Shown here one piece after another: positions 35,935 to 51,424 of a stretch of DNA of 64,000 bases. The position numbers were made by a program, and so were the translations under genes. Below the pieces are notes generated by a model that was given only the letters and a program-made list of their open reading frames with translations, was not told the DNA's origin and made no database searches. Position 1 is the stretch's first letter. Every line of letters begins with the position of its first letter. The stretch covers positions 10,912,001 through 10,976,000 of the forward strand of contig NC_135043.1 in the NCBI RefSeq assembly GCF_051020975.1, given 5' to 3'. Origin of the DNA: Osmia lignaria lignaria (Eukaryota; Arthropoda; Insecta; Hymenoptera; Megachilidae).

Positions 35935-37650
35935 GTAACAATATTATTACTTACATTAAGAACATAAACGATAAGATAACTATTAAATAACATGCTTACA
36001 ACCTGTGATAGTGCTGCAGTAGATATATACATATTATTTTTATAACAAGTAAAAAGAGTAATGTCGTTAACTTTTGTTTATATGTAAATTTAAAAAAGAA
36101 ACAAATTGTAAATTTCCTCAAAACATACAATAAATATTAAAATATATGATTTGCTTTTTTTTTTGAAGTTTTTACAGAGCTTTTACTAGAACTACCGACG
36201 TTTGATGCACAATTATTTTTAACTTGAAAATAATGTAGAAAATTAAATAGATAATTTAATATATATATGTATACATCCATCCTTTATCTCGACAATAGCC
36301 AGCATACATTTCAATAAAACTATCTACATAAAATGTTTCTTCATTAATTACATTAATAGAAAAAAAACTGAAAATAAACCTTGAATACCTGTATTTATCA
36401 TGTCTAATAAAAAAAACTTTATTTTTCTGAAAGCATCAGATTAAAGCACGACATCAGATTGATTTGCTACAATTACAAATTATTATTTAAACTTATACAT
36501 TATCTAACGTCAAATAAAACAATAAACTTTTAATCAACTATTTGTAATTATTTAAATGTAAAATATAAGTACAGCATTTAGCATAATATTTGTGCAAAAT
36601 AAACGAAATAATTATACTTCACGAACCAAGTATTTAATACGCTATAAATAGAGTATTGTTACTTTTCTCAACATGATGTAACATAACATTTCGATAAAAA
36701 TTATAATTCATCTATAAAATAAACTAACATAAAAACTTTAATAAACGCTCTTTTAAATGCCCCAATAAGATTTAAATTAATCTATTCCATGATTTTCAAA
36801 TTTCCTGTATAAAGATCATTTAAACCATAATTCTATTAATATAGCTTATTTACTTTATTATATTTTAACCCATTCAAATGTATTCCTGAACAGATTTTCT
36901 TACATTTGCTATAGTTGTGCATGATTAGTCTTCATCGTATTTTGTAAAAAGAATTTGTTCGTAAATTGAAAGTTGCTCTTAAAAGCAGTCTTGAACACAC
37001 TATTATTTTTCATACACGTGATCACATGAACACGATTATTTATTGCACATTAATTCATTAACGATTTCAGCTTTGTATACAAATGCTTTAACAATATGAA
37101 AATTGTCTAAAACTCTGGTGTTTGCTACTCCATAAAAAAAGAAAAAGAAAAATGGACAATAAAAGTACCTATTTTATCATTTGTAGTTTAAAGTATCGTG
37201 CGTTTTGTTAAACGTAATATATACGTAGATTTTACTGTATAAATGATACAATATATCTATAATAAATTTCAGATAAACCGCTACGAAGACTGAGAAAATC
37301 TATTTATGCTTTATGTAACAAAAATAATGTTCAAACAATATTGTTATATTGCAATCTACAAAACACAGTTGCAGCAATTCTTAAATTATATATTTCTTTG
37401 TGTTCATCACTTGTGCAATTATGACAAACACCAGGTTCATTATTTCTTAGTGTCTAGCTACAAAAGTTTCGTTATTTATATTTTTTTTTCTTTCACATAA
37501 TAAAATATGATACTCTTTTTTATAAGAAACATAACATTTCATCAGAATATTAGTCTTCTCGATAGCAAAGTTTACCATGTTGCTTATAGTGTTGGAGTAT
37601 GTGTAATTTTACTTCTATTTCCTTTACCAACTATCTGATTTTGCACTGTA
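35935..37650. other. Convergent 3' region (IntS11 / kinectin-like)
   Basis: AT-rich, with an AATAAA at about 36131 for IntS11. The right part is expected to be the long 3' UTR of the minus-strand kinectin-like gene. No coding feature or repeat family was recognised. Confidence 0.5.
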
Positions 37651-40600
37651 TTAACGCAGCTTGCCCTTTGAAGTTATTTTTTTCCTGAACCACCCTGAAA
37701 AAATCATTAAATGGATTTACTATTGTGTTCAATTTTTGGAAGAAGCTAGATAAATAAAAATAGTTCTTTCTTTAATAGCTATTCCATCAGATACAAAATA
37801 AAAGAATCAACTTTCTTAGCTAACTAATTGTCAGTTGCAATTTTAATTATTCATATAAACCTTTCACTTTATTAAAAAAATATATTTAAATGTATCTGTT
37901 GGAAGAAGAATTAGAAGTACATACTGAATTGATTTCTTGCGTGCTAATTTATACTAATTGATTACATTACCAAATATAGCTTTCATTAAATATATTTTTA
38001 ATATAACAAAAACAAATAAATAAACATACATAATGTTAATACCACGTTTCAAATAGAATCCATCACCATACATAAAGCAATGTTAAAAACTCTATGTTAG
38101 TAAAATATTAATCTTACATAGGAGGGTTACATAAATGCACATGTATTATGGCAAGCAAAAAAACATAAATAAAATAAAAAGTGTATTAAATCAATAATAT
38201 TCATGCTGTTTGAATTATAAGATCATTCTACTTACTTAATGTAAACATAATTGCAATTAAACTAATATCATTTAACTATTCTGTTTCATTACTGTAATAT
38301 CATAAAATATAAATTCAACAGCATAAACTTAATGATATAGCAGGACAAAATAAAATACAATTTGTTACAGAAGCATATTTCTTACTAATATTGTGGCTGC
38401 TAAAAAAATATATTAAGTTATATTCAACAATATGTGTAATCTGTAAAAAAAATTAATTAAACAATAAGAGCAAAAGCGATGCAAATTTATAGTAATGAAA
38501 AAAAAAAAAATAATAAAATAAAAAAAAGGAAAATCAATGATGATGCTGTCGTGAAAAAGTATTAATAATTTAAATCAACAAAAGAACTGTGTAATCATTT
38601 TAATAGAGCAAACAAAATTTTTCCATAGTGTGCCCTTTACCCCAGTGTTTGTGTTTTAAAAATTTAATCCATATATAGCTATGCATACTCTTTGATACCC
38701 ATCATCTTCACATAGCTCCTTTCCACACTGGCAATGTTATATATTTTGTTCCTCTTTGTCAAACTGTTTCTATAACTATACAAAGAATACTGTGTGTTTC
38801 TATAAGTGAATAATTAACATATAAATAAACAAAATTATTAGCTCCCTTACTATCTATACGTTATAGATGTATTTTAAAATAAAGCTGCAATCAATACATT
38901 TCTGTAATTTTACATATGTTGACAAAATAATAATTTAAAGGTTTCACAGTTACATGAAACATAGCGTAATTAAGAATAAAACTATATAAAATTGATTTCC
39001 TTTAGCATATGTGCTAGGACAGTCAAAATGCATTATGATAATCAAATAAAGCTAACATGATCTAAACATTGTGCAACATTTCTGGGGACACACACATTTT
39101 AACAGCTTATAACTTAAAACAACTTACAATAGAAAATTGATAAACATAATTTTGTTTTAAGTTGGGAAACTTGTAAAATAAAATATGTATAAGTGCAATG
39201 TAAACAAGACTACGTCTTGTAATTAAAATTTTCTTGATCTGATATGAACATATTCTCTACGATTTAAATGAATCCATTACTAATCTTCAAACTTTTACAA
39301 TATGTTTTGAAACATTAACCAGATATTATTGTAAATATTCAATATACCATATTTAGTAATTCTCTTATAATTTCCAGTAACTGTTTAAAAAATTATACTA
39401 TTTGTAAGCAAATAATAAAATAGTGCTCATTAAAATAAGAATGTAACATTTTAATACTACGAAAAATAATGTGTGCAACGTAAATTAATATTTTAAAATA
39501 AACCATTGTATTAAAACCTGGCATAAACTGCTAGCAGCAGTCTACCATCAACCCTTTTCAAAAGAAGAAAAAGTTCCAGAATCTCATATTTTGTTTTGCA
39601 TACCTGCGAATCTGCGCCCTTTTGCCATGGGTTTCTTAGTGGACTGTCGGAACAATCAAAATAACAAAATTGTTATTCATTGTTATATTATAAGCGTTTA
39701 TACGTCAAAGTAAATTTTTCATATTAATCGTAGAATCATGACGAGCCACTGTTGCATTTCAGTAACAATTGTACTTAATAAAATGTTCAATATTCTTTCT
39801 TTCTATGAAACAAACACTGGGAGAAAGGGATAAATATGTTATTAGAATTTGCATCGAGCTTTTCCAAATAAAATTGTGTGAAAAATTATTTCTTCCTTTA
39901 AAGAATAAAATTGCGAATACAAAATTGCATGCTTCCTGCAATACATACACTATTAAAATATTTGTTGTTAAAAATAAACTGAAGTAAACTAAAATACATA
40001 TACAGTATATGTATAATATGCTGTATATAACATACTTTAGCCATGTCAAATATGGCTTACAACTTATTAAATATCATAACCATCGTTCACTTTTTATTTT
40101 TGCATCAATTCTATAAATAAATTCGTGATATAAATAATATAAAATAGTACAAAAGTTTTGCAAGTACTTTCTACAATGGATTTCATTTTTAATTAAAAAA
40201 TTATCAAATAATTTGAAGCCATTATACGAATAAATACAAATGGTAGTTGAATGAACAGCCACAGACAGCCACAATAAATAATAAAATATCCAACACAAGT
40301 CTACTATAAAATACTCTTTCAAAATATAAACTACTCAAATAGTATTCTGTAATAATGCAATAAAATACAAACGACTCAGAATTATCACAAGGAATTAATG
40401 TACAAATTGTAAAATGATGCTCTAAAGATACATATTATTCAATTTAAGTAACAAAATTATCATATTTGTAATTTTGCTACAATTACAAATTATAATAATT
40501 CTGTTAAAACAACATTCTTTGTGATACTGAGTCCAACTAAAAATACCTCCTATTTTAATAACTAACTGAAATGCACCTATATAGAAATAGAGCCTGTAAT

Positions 40601-43600
40601 TGTTCCTTTTTCACAATTTTGAAGTTTACCTTCCTTTTTTTCTTGTGCTTTTTATGCTGCTGGCTCATCAACGGATTCCAGCTAGGCTGTGTGTTGTGAT
40701 CTGTCGTATGACAAGATTTGAAGGAGTGTTTTGTAGTAAAGGGGCTGTTGTCAATTTCTTGAAACTGAACCAAATTGATGGGCTTGATAATGGAACAATT
40801 TGTGAACTCTGTATTCTTGAAATGAATATTTTCTAATGCAGCTATCAAATTTTGTGCTGCTAATGGGTGCTGTATTTTAGAGATTGATATATTATATCAA
40901 GCGACGACAATTTATCAAACTTTTGATCAGAGAATTATGGAAAAATTTGTAAAATTGTCGTTGTAAAAATGGTTTTAAAATCAACAGATAGACAACAATT
41001 AAATTGTTCATACATAGTCGTTCCATAAAAATGTTATCTTTTGATACTTTATTAAAGCGAGTCACATATATTTCTTAATTTCAAAATAATATATGCTAAA
41101 TAAAATGTGAAACCAATAATAGCACATCTAAAGTTACGTATACTATAAAATTGGGGGAAAAAAAAAACAGAACAGAACCAAGTAGTCATCGAACTTTTAA
41201 GTAAGACTGAGCTTTTCTGTTGTTAATATTAAAAAAATATAATATAATAGATGTAACTTATATGAAATCTACTTATTATGCATTCTCAATTTATTAATTT
41301 TATTACTCATATTATGTATTTAATAAATATAACGACTTTTATATAGATAATACTGTGTAAAAGACAATTAACTAACAAATTCATATTCTGTACTATTAAA
41401 AAAAAAAGTAGTCCATTAAAAAGTTTCTTTTTTTTATATACAGCAGTATTTACTTTACTAAAATACCTTTTACAAAATAATACCTATATATGAAATTTTT
41501 TTATCATATTATTAATACATTTAGTAAAGTATTAATAAAACGCAATGAATTTCTGTTAGTAATTACTTGCAACAAATTAATTATAAGTAATACCTTAAGT
41601 CAAAATTTTGCAATATTATGTAGTTTTTCACATTTTCGCATTATAGTTATAACTTTTTGTAATAGAAGCTTGGTAATTCTTTTATATAAAAGGCACTGGA
41701 CAAAAATTAATTAGAACACTTATAAAACATTAGAATCAATGTATACTAACCTCAGAATTAGAACACTCGGAAGTTGGCGGCCCATTTAACACTGATTGTT
41801 CTGGATTGCTACAACTCCCTCGAACTTCGCTCTAAAATTAAAACAGTTTAATTTACTTAAAATATTATTCTGCTTTACATTCCTTTCATTTAAAACTATA
41901 TACATAGTACTTCTATAATAGTAATGTATATTTTATACCTTAATTTGTGACATTTTTTGGTGAAGTTGTGTAACTACAGAACGTAACTTATCTAATTCCG
42001 CATCTACTGCTGCTCTTTTATTACATTCTATTTGAAGTTCTTCTGATAATCGTGCTTTTTCCTGCGATAAATATAATTTACAAATAGTACATAACATTTG
42101 TTATATTCAAGAGAATTTTGATATTCTTACTTACCTCTTGAAGTTTTTCCAGTGCAGCTAGATCATGAGTATTTATTTCATTCGGAAATAATGGCGGTGC
42201 AGATCTAAGTGCCAGTAATTGGGTATTGGTTTGTTCTTTAACAGATTCAGCCTCTTTTAACCTAGTTTCCAATTCTACTATTTTGGCTTGTAACTATATA
42301 CACATTAATAAATTTTGTACTTATCTCTTCAACATGCCGAATGAAAATTTGTATGAAGTTTATTTCAATTTACCTTTTCATTTATATTTGATTTATTCAT
42401 GAGTTCGTTTAACTCAAGCCTAAGACTTGCAACTTCATTTTCTTTTTGCCGAAGCTGGGACTCCCATCTCGTTTCTTCCGATTCTACATGACTTTGAAGT
42501 TTATTAAGCATACCTTCCTGTAAATATGTATATTTCAAATAAACATACCTGTCAAATTGAAATTTAATTGGAGACTTTACTAATGAATATAAAACTTACT
42601 GTATCGTCAATAATTTGTTTATAATGTGAAACCAAGTCTTGTAAATTTTTGTTTTGTTTTTCGAACTCCGAGGGTGTATCAACTATATTCTTCTTCTTTA
42701 AGTCTATTAAAACTGTGTTTACTCTTTCTTCAAAAACTTTAAGCCACTGATCGTAGGATTTTTCGGATACTTTTATTTCCGGGAATATCCTTTGTAATAA
42801 AGCCTTTGTAAATTCTTCTTGTTGTGATTTCACCTTTTTTGTAACTTCCTAAAAATAAAAATATTAACATTAATATTTCACTTAAAAAAGGGAACATTTA
42901 ATGTAAGTTAAAAATTTAAGTTCATTACAGTTTATATGTAATATGGAAAATAAGGAAAGAGTAGTAAGAAATTTTGAAAAGAGAAATAAACGGATAAAAT
43001 CGAGACTTACATCAACGTTCTTGCCATTATTAGATTTAACGCGCGATTCAGCAGCAGAAAGAGCTTCCATCACTTTCCAATTTTTCATACGCAACTCCTG
43101 TTCCAACCATAAAAAAAAGGGATCAGTATGGTATAATTTGATAGAAAAATATTTTAGTACAAATAAACGATAATGCGTAGAAAATGATTTTCAAAAAGTG
43201 GCAAAGTGATGGAAGCAATCATTCGATTATAAGAATGATTTTCAGCTTTACAACTGTTTTGTTTTACCCGTGAACGTTATAACTTACATTATTTTTAGAC
43301 CTTTGTGCTTCTAAATCATCATTTAAGCGAACAGCAAGACGACGTTGGTTGTTTACATCGCTTCGTAATGCATCAACCTGAGCAGTCAATTGACTAAGTT
43401 CTGTCTCTTTATGTGTTAATTCTTTTTTTAAGGCGTCTAACTGACTCTCTTTTTGGGCCAACCTTCAAACATATTTATCTATATAGTTAAATGTTAAATT
43501 ATATATTTTGTAAGTTTATATATGTACATATGTGTATACGTACAAATTGGTTTGTTCTACAAGCTGAACATTCTTTTGAACATTATCATCGATTCCATTT

Positions 43601-46600
43601 TCTCGGCCTTCTGCAGCTGGTCGTTCAGTTGTTGCCGCCAGTTGAGAAGCCAATGATTCGTTTTCTTCTTGCAATTGTTTAAGTTGTTTTTGTAGATCAG
43701 TGAAAGTCGATAACTGAAAAACCAATGCATGTACTTCAAGGAAAATGTTATTTATAGTTATTTCTTAAGATGTAAAGTACCTGCATTGAAAGTTTATCAT
43801 TTTCTTCTTGCAACCGTGTAATTTGTAACTGTGTTTCGCTTAATTTTTTATCATTACATTGTAACCTGTTTATTTCAGCTTTTAACATTTTTATTTCGTT
43901 TGTTGCCTCATTTGAAATTCTAAGTTCTGCGCGATTCTTCTCTAGCTCGATTTCTTTTTGTTTCAATTCTTCTTGTAATTTCTGCACATCAGATTTATAA
44001 GTATTAGCTTTCTCCTGTGCTTTCTTTAGATTTTCTATTGCCTTTTCAAATTCGACTTTAAGCGTATCAAGTTTCTTTTGTGTCGCATGCAACTGCGCCT
44101 CCAATTTAGCTGTATTTTCTGTTGACTGATTAAACTCTACTCGTATATTATTAAGTTTCTCCTCAGATTTTTTCAACTCATCTTCTTTATTAACCAGTGT
44201 CATTTTAAGAGCTGTAATTTCAGCTGCTTCAGATTTCGCTTCATTCATGGAAACGGACAATTCAGATTTTAATTTCACTAAATCAGACTGAGCTTTACTT
44301 AGTTCTGCCTTTAATGCTGCAACATTGTTAGCTTCTGATTTTACAGCATTTAATTCACTTTGCAATGAGTTTACTTGTTTCTGAAGCTCTTGTTCATGAC
44401 GATGAGCATTTTTCAATCTATGATCTAGATCAGCATGAGCGCGATGTGATTCCTAGATAAATAATTACAAATGAGTAAGTTCTTAATAAAAATCAAAATA
44501 TTTATAAATACTACTTCTCACCTCAAGCTGTCTAGCCATATCTTGCAATCTGTCATCGGAGTCTTTAAAATGTTGTAACTGCCCTTCTGAGTGCATTAAT
44601 TGGTTTTGCATGAGTCCTAATTGTTGTTGTAACAAATCGATTTCACCTGTTGTATTTTCACAAGTTTCTTGTAACTCACTTTGCAGATTTTGTACGTCAA
44701 CATGTTTCTGAGCTAATTGTGCTTTCAAAGCATTCTCATTTTCACGCATTTGTGCAAATTGAATTTCCATATTTTTGCGCTGTGTTATCAATTCTTGTTG
44801 AAGATGACCTTGAGTTTGTCCCTGATCCTCCTGCATTTTATGAATGATCGCAGCATTTTCATTTACTTTAGTTTGCAACTGTTCGATCTGTCTAGTAAAT
44901 CCTTGCTTTTCGGCGGCATGACTTTCTAAAATGTGTTGCATCCGTGTATGTAAAGTTTGAGTCTCCGTTACTTTTGCATTTAAAGCTTCTTCTAGTTGCC
45001 TCACATTAGCCGATAATCTAGATCTCTCAGAATTAAGTTCAACACGTAATTCTTTTAGTTTGATTTGAAATGCGATATTTGCTTCGTGCTCATCGGCTAA
45101 AGCTTTTTCCTTCTCTGCCAATTGTTTCTTTAATTTAATCACCGGATCTGCACGACCTTCTGTCCATTCCGAGTGTTCTGATGGATTATCCATTTGTTTA
45201 TTTAAAAGTTGATCAATGAGAATTTGTATTTCAGAACGGCTAAGTTCAGCTTTTTGAACCAAAGGCATCAAAAGAGACACATTAACAGCATCTCTATCTC
45301 CACCTAAAATAAAAAATATTATCTAAAATGAATGAATCTTACATGAGTAAATAGATAATAAGAATTATTTATTAAAATAATTCATAATAATTATAAATAT
45401 TCTAATGAAATATTAGTACATTATAGTACTTTTATATTGTAATTATCTCGTGTTTCATTTTTATATCAATTTATTATAATGTAAATACTAATTGACACTA
45501 ATAAACTAATAATGCTTCTTAACAAATATATACTAAATATGTTATATTATTCCTCATATGGGAATGACCTTGATAGTAACTGTACGGACAATGACCTGTA
45601 AAAAGAGAAGGGGAATTGACCCTACCTCAACTGCATTCCAAAGCACTTTAGAAGAGAATCTGTTTTGCTCAAGGTAGATTCCTGGTAAAGCTTAAGCATA
45701 TTTAATCAATTTCAAATGTTGTTCAATTCCAATACATATCAAACTGTTATAAACTAATAAATTACATTTGTCTTAAATTACTCTTTTAACAAATATCAAT
45801 ATTTTTAATCGATAATTTAATTTCACATGTATAAGTATTACAATTATTACTAAGGTATTAAATAATATTCTCAAAAAAGAAAAAAATGTACTCTGCTTTA
45901 CATAATATAAATCAAGAATCAATAATACATTAATACAGGATCTTTATAATAATAATATTCAACTGTACATTTGCATAATACATTATTAAATTCGTAAACA
46001 AAATAATTAATATATTAACTTACCAATTTGTGCTAAAATGTCATTCTTCTTCTTTGACTTTTTAGATTCTTTAGCAGGAGGTTGAGCAGAAAGTACAATT
46101 GTTTCTTTTACAACCTCCTTCACCTCTTTAACTGGTGTTTCTTTCTGTTCTTTAACATCTTTTGTTTCTTTTATAGAATCCTTATTAACTGATTGCCCAT
46201 TAATATTTGCAGTTGCTTCCTTTTTTTCTTCTTTAACATTTTCATCCTTTTTCTTTGCAGAATCCTTCACACTTTTCTTTGATTTTGTTGGAGTTTCCTT
46301 TGGAGATTTATTCGCAACTGGCTCAGATTGACCAATTTGGTGTAAATTTTCTTTCTATTAAAAACAAAAGATATTGAAATAAATACATTAAGAATTTAAT
46401 TAATAAATTTTTAAGTTCAGTAATTTTAAAAATTAAATACACAAAACTTAATTCTGTATTAAATTATTTGTCAATAAAATTATATAAATAATGTAGATAC
46501 ATATAAAACAAAAAACAGGTACAAATCAAAATAACTGTGATACACTAAAATATTTAAACTTATTTTGTGTACAAATTTTTTGTGGTAATAAATTGGGCAT

Positions 46601-49600
46601 ATTACGATTAGCTTGTAGATCAGACATACATAAATCTGAAAAATGTATTAATCATATATGTATAAATAAACGTTGACACTATTCGAAAGTATGGTTTTTG
46701 TGTTATAAAAGCAGCAAGCTATGCAAAATTATGAGAAGCGAATGAAATGCATATGCGGTAACATATTCTACCAAAAGCAATTCACTCACACTATGACTCC
46801 GTACTAGTTCGAGGTCGTCCTTTGGCTGAATGAGGTCAAAATGATTAGCCTCTATCGACAAGGGTTGTGAAGAACTTAATTCAGTCACAATAACCAATGG
46901 CTCGTCTTTATTTACAAGAATCGGTTTTATCTTTTCAACCTTGCTTTTCTTCTTACTTCCTTTGCTACCCCCCTATGATTTCAATGTATATGTAAAATGT
47001 TTTCCATATATCAAAGAAAGTAAAAATAGTGAAGATAAAAATCTTTCGCTTCTATAGAGTTACATGTACTACTTTACATTATATTAAAATGGACATTTAG
47101 AATTATATATATTCATTTAAATATACATATTGAATTGAAATAGAAACAAAATAAAAATTTATTTTATATAAACTAATAATTCATACTTATTACTCCGTTT
47201 ATATATTGATTTACTTTTCACCTTAAAACTGTATTTATTTTGATTTCTTGATAAACATATATACCTGCAATTGATAAATCCATTAACACTTTCGACTTTT
47301 TTTACATTTTAACAATTAAAAATCATCTTTACAGTCAAATTTTTGTTAACAGTTTAAATTACATTTTAAAATGTACCACCTCTTATACAGCTGCTAAACT
47401 TTAACATAAGAATATTATTGACGTTTTTTATAATTTAATATTAATAATAATGTATAAAATATTTGAAAAATATACATATCTTAAACGTTTTCAGGTTACA
47501 TTATGCTTTACATCTTTCTCTTATTTTGCTTAATTTAGTTAAAGTAGCAATAAGAGTAAGATAATATCATAACGTGTCAAGCAGTTATTTATAGAAATTA
47601 ATCTTGAGGTCCTAGAACTGTTTATCAATGGCCAATAAAGAAAAAACAAACATTTACTTCAGTTAATTTGTTCCATATCAGATTAGTATTTTTTCTTGTT
47701 AATTTTATTTAAAAATTTATGAATCCAGACTATTTTTTTTATTATTATTATTAATTATTAATTATTAGATATATGCAAAATTATATATGTAACATAAAAC
47801 ATTTCAATACATGTATTTAAAACCATAATTGTAACTAACTTACCAAGGCATGATTTCAATTATGCTAAATAAGATCATAAAATGTAAAATGCTGCAATTA
47901 GAATTGAATACACTACTAGATAAAAATTTTATATTATGCAAATATACTAAAAAAACATGTTACTACAAAATACATGAACAACAAATGAAAATCATGTAAT
48001 CATAGGACTGATCAGTTTCTGATTTTTGTCTTTTAACACTAGAACTATCAAACTAGTCAAAATAACTGGTTTCAAGTTTCTTATTTTAAATTATAAATTT
48101 AATCAAGGTATTTTTGTTGAAACGTATATTAGCTATTGTCGAGATGAAGAATGGATGTATATATTGAATTATGTTTCATTCTTTATATACTTAATTTTTT
48201 ACATGATTTTCAACTTAAAAATAAGTGTGCATCAAAAGTCAATAGTTCTAGTGTTAAATTGTTTTCTTATGCAACAAGATTTAGCTATAAAAATAAAGCT
48301 ATAAGAAATAATGTCCATTTGAATATAATGTACATAAAACTTAATATATAAAACACTTCATATTACTTTTACAAAAATAAATAAGGAAAACATCATCAAT
48401 TAATTTTTACATTGATATAGGAATGTGCAGTTAGTTTAGCTAATTTGTTATGTTTACAATAACATGAATATAAAAAGAATAAGTACCACAATACAAATGT
48501 AAAAAAGTGGAAAGAAAATAAAAGATGTTACTTTACAGTATAAAGTTTACACCACATGAAGTATGTGTATTAATTTTGACAAAGTAGTATACAAAATACT
48601 TTATAAAAAATGGTACTATATTTTATTAAAGAGTTATGCTAACATGTTACAATTAGCCTTTATGAATTGTATAACACCCAGATAGAAATGTGATACTTCA
48701 AGAATAGAAAGACCTTAAGTGACGTACAGGTGTAACATATAACATATGAGGATACCATATTTCATGCATGAGATGTGTGAAAACACAAGGATAAAAAAAA
48801 GCGTATATGTGTGTTCTCCCTTTTATAAAGATGTACCATGGTTATTACATGTGTAACATGCAATAAGCATGTAAAGATAACAAAAATTAATTTAAAAACA
48901 AATAATACAGTACTCAAAGAAGAAATAATATAAATTACTATTATCTTTCATATAAGAAAAATTATGATTTTAATTAAGTTTATCAATGTCTAATATAAAA
49001 AAATCAATTTCTTTTTAAATATATAACTTTAACATTCGTTTCTTTACATGAATCATAATGTCAATCAATGCTGATTACTTCATATATTTTTTAGGAATGA
49101 TATATGTTTAAGAAAAACAATATTTTATAACAACAATTTTTATAAAAGATATCATATATTTAATGAATATACTTACCCTTAGTAAGGGTTCTAATGGTAG
49201 TATTTGAGGATTTTCTTCAAACTGAATATGTTCTGGTTTTTCTTCTTTGTCTTCTTTTTCCTCCTTTTCTTCTTTCTTCTCCTTTACCTTCTTCCCAGTC
49301 TTATTTTTATGTTTTTTCTCTTTATTTTTATCTTTCTTACCTAAAAATAACAATATGTCGTATTATTGAATACACATTAATTTTTGAATAATATAAAAAC
49401 TTCAATATAGTTTATGCATTACAATGAAATTCTTGATTAAAATATAATATACAATATTCAGATTGTTAAAAAAATTGAAGAATTATTTAATAGCTCAAAA
49501 CAAACTGATCAACATGAAATTTTTGCATACAGATTATATCACATTATCTTACTTACTAAACAAAAGATCATCAGGAAGTTTTCTCTGTTCTGCTATTGCT

Positions 49601-49704
49601 TCTTCATAAGACTTTTCTTTTATACCAAACATTGACACTAAAACAATAACTGCTGCAGAAATAACTACAACCGCTACGTATACCAATCCTGTTTGAACAT
49701 CCAT
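37651..49704 (-). CDS. Kinectin / ribosome-binding protein 1 (p180)-like ER coiled-coil protein
   Basis: Exons in transcript order: 49704-49557, 49340-49177, 46972-46790, 46354-46024, 45303-44522, 44452-43781, 43713-43544, 43462-43288, 43097-43011, 42848-42600, 42517-42374, 42293-42135, 42061-41939, 41831-41751, 40869-40630, 39643-39604, 37694-37651; 1263 residues. An N-terminal membrane segment (VYVAVVVISAAVIVLVSMFG) is followed by Lys/Glu-rich, basic cytosolic repeats (KKDKNKEKKHKNK) and then a long heptad coiled coil from about 45.3 to 41.9 kb. This is the layout of kinectin and RRBP1, which act in ER spreading, ribosome or kinesin binding. Choosing between the two names is not possible by eye. 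Exon 40869-40630 (240 nt, phase 0 at both ends, ending in HKKHKKKRK) could be skipped without frameshift. The last two exons, encoding KGRRFAGWFRKK and ITSKGKLR, are tiny and far apart, so they are less certain. Confidence 0.85.
46973..49176 (-). other. Large intron of the kinectin-like gene (2.2 kb)
   Basis: The longest intron in the window. It is AT-rich; no coding exon, repeat with clear ends, or RNA gene was recognised. Confidence 0.6.
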
Positions 49705-51424
49705 TTTGCTTATTTCTATGAAAAGAAAATTTGTATTACTTTTCAGTATCGATATCGGTAACTTAAAATAAGTTAGTTTATTAAAATCAGTAATTTGGTG
49801 ATTAAGAAATGTGCTTAATATTTATCTGTACATAACTTTTATCTCGCATCTATCCTTTCCAAAGATTATCAACCTGTTATATAGTACAACTTATCAATAA
49901 TTTAAATAATAAATTTAAATGTACATTTAAAAATACATTCCTAATGTATTTCTATAAGTGTGTACATTTTATAAAAATGTATAGGATATCATATTAAAAT
50001 ATAAAATGAACACAGAATACATATATATTTACATATACATAGATATAATACAATGTTTTGCAAAACAGTAATTTACCAAGTGAAAGTTTGAAAGAACGTA
50101 TAATGAAAATGACATATGGGTGACAAGCAGATCATCGACACAATCGCTGGAGATGAGTCAAATTTCTCAACATTAAATTACGAATCGGTAGAACCGGCAA
50201 ATTGATTTATATATCCTATACTAACATTCTATTAAAACAGTAAAACTAGTAAATTCGCTAAATCTGCACTGCTCACCAAAAATTTTTTCAATAAATCGTT
50301 TCCACTGAAGAGTGTAAAATGTACAGCGTACTGTGTTTGGCTATAGAGAATCACGACAAGAATTCACACACAATTCTTCTCAGGAATTATGGCTGCCGGA
50401 CGTCCAAGCAAGTGTACGTGTTCGAAGCCACGCCTATCAAAACTCCTGTTTCCTGATTGGTAGCAGTTTCTGCCACGTATGCAAAACACCAATTCAAGTA
50501 AGAACAAAATTCATCTACGAATTCTGTTGATTTTCAATGACAATTAATCACAACAAAAAACTGATAATCTAATTTCAAATTTAATTATTACTGACACGCT
50601 ACATGATAGGTACATACATACTTACATACATACATAGGAAAGGGTAAGTATTTATGACACTATGCCAATTCAACATACTAAAAACAAGTTGGCCAACTTA
50701 ATAAAAAGTTTACCAATTTGTGTAGGCATATCAATTATCTATCACTGATATTTAATAAATAAAATAGAAATAAAATATATTTAACGATTCAGTTTTATTA
50801 TAGTTTATAGTTAACTCTTTAACATATAGAAAAATATATTTTTATCCCATAGTTTTATCAAAGTATATAATATTATAATAATTTTAATTAAACTTTATTA
50901 AAGTATCTACTTGTTATTCTGAAAAACAATATAAAAATCATAAATTTAATATTAATTATATAATTATATTTTGTTTTAACAAATAGATATTTAATGCTCT
51001 CTATACAATTTTAATTTTTATTATCATGTAACATTTCTTAACAAACTGTATTATGCGTTATATACTTTTAATATAAACTAATAGTAAGAAGACTCTAAAC
51101 GCATGATACACTAAAAAATAATTGGCATAAAATGAATATTTAAAAAATCGAATGAATATGCCATACCAGTTGTTTCTTCCAAATTTATAAAAGCATTAAC
51201 AATACTCCAAATTATTATTTACGAAACTTCTGTTTGCATAAAAGTTATTCCATTCGCTATTATCCATGAATATTATTGTACTGCAAGTTGATAAATATAT
51301 ATACGCATTGTAAAGTATTATTTATCATTCAGAAGTTTACTCCAAAACAATGCATTAGTATCTTTTTTCATAATTTTCCTTTTTTTTTATATTAAAAAGA
51401 ATTTCATTATTATTTCGGGAATGT
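49705..51424. other. Kinectin-like promoter side and SNX1 3' flank
   Basis: Both neighbours are on the minus strand. A relatively GC-rich patch at 50385-50480 (GGCTGCCGGACGTCC, GATTGGTAGC) is the best candidate for the kinectin-like promoter or first exon. A TACA-type microsatellite occurs at about 50610-50637. The rest, towards 51424, should include SNX1 3' UTR. Confidence 0.4.

Noticed and set aside
40902..40970. ACGACAATTT/AAATTGTCGT inverted repeat
   Set aside because: Only 10 bp arms in AT-rich DNA; expected by chance in 64 kb.
45540..45700. Less AT-rich pocket in a kinectin-like intron as a missed exon
   Set aside because: A TTTTTACAG acceptor exists on the minus strand but no donor gives an in-frame exon with coiled-coil character; left as unexplained intron sequence.
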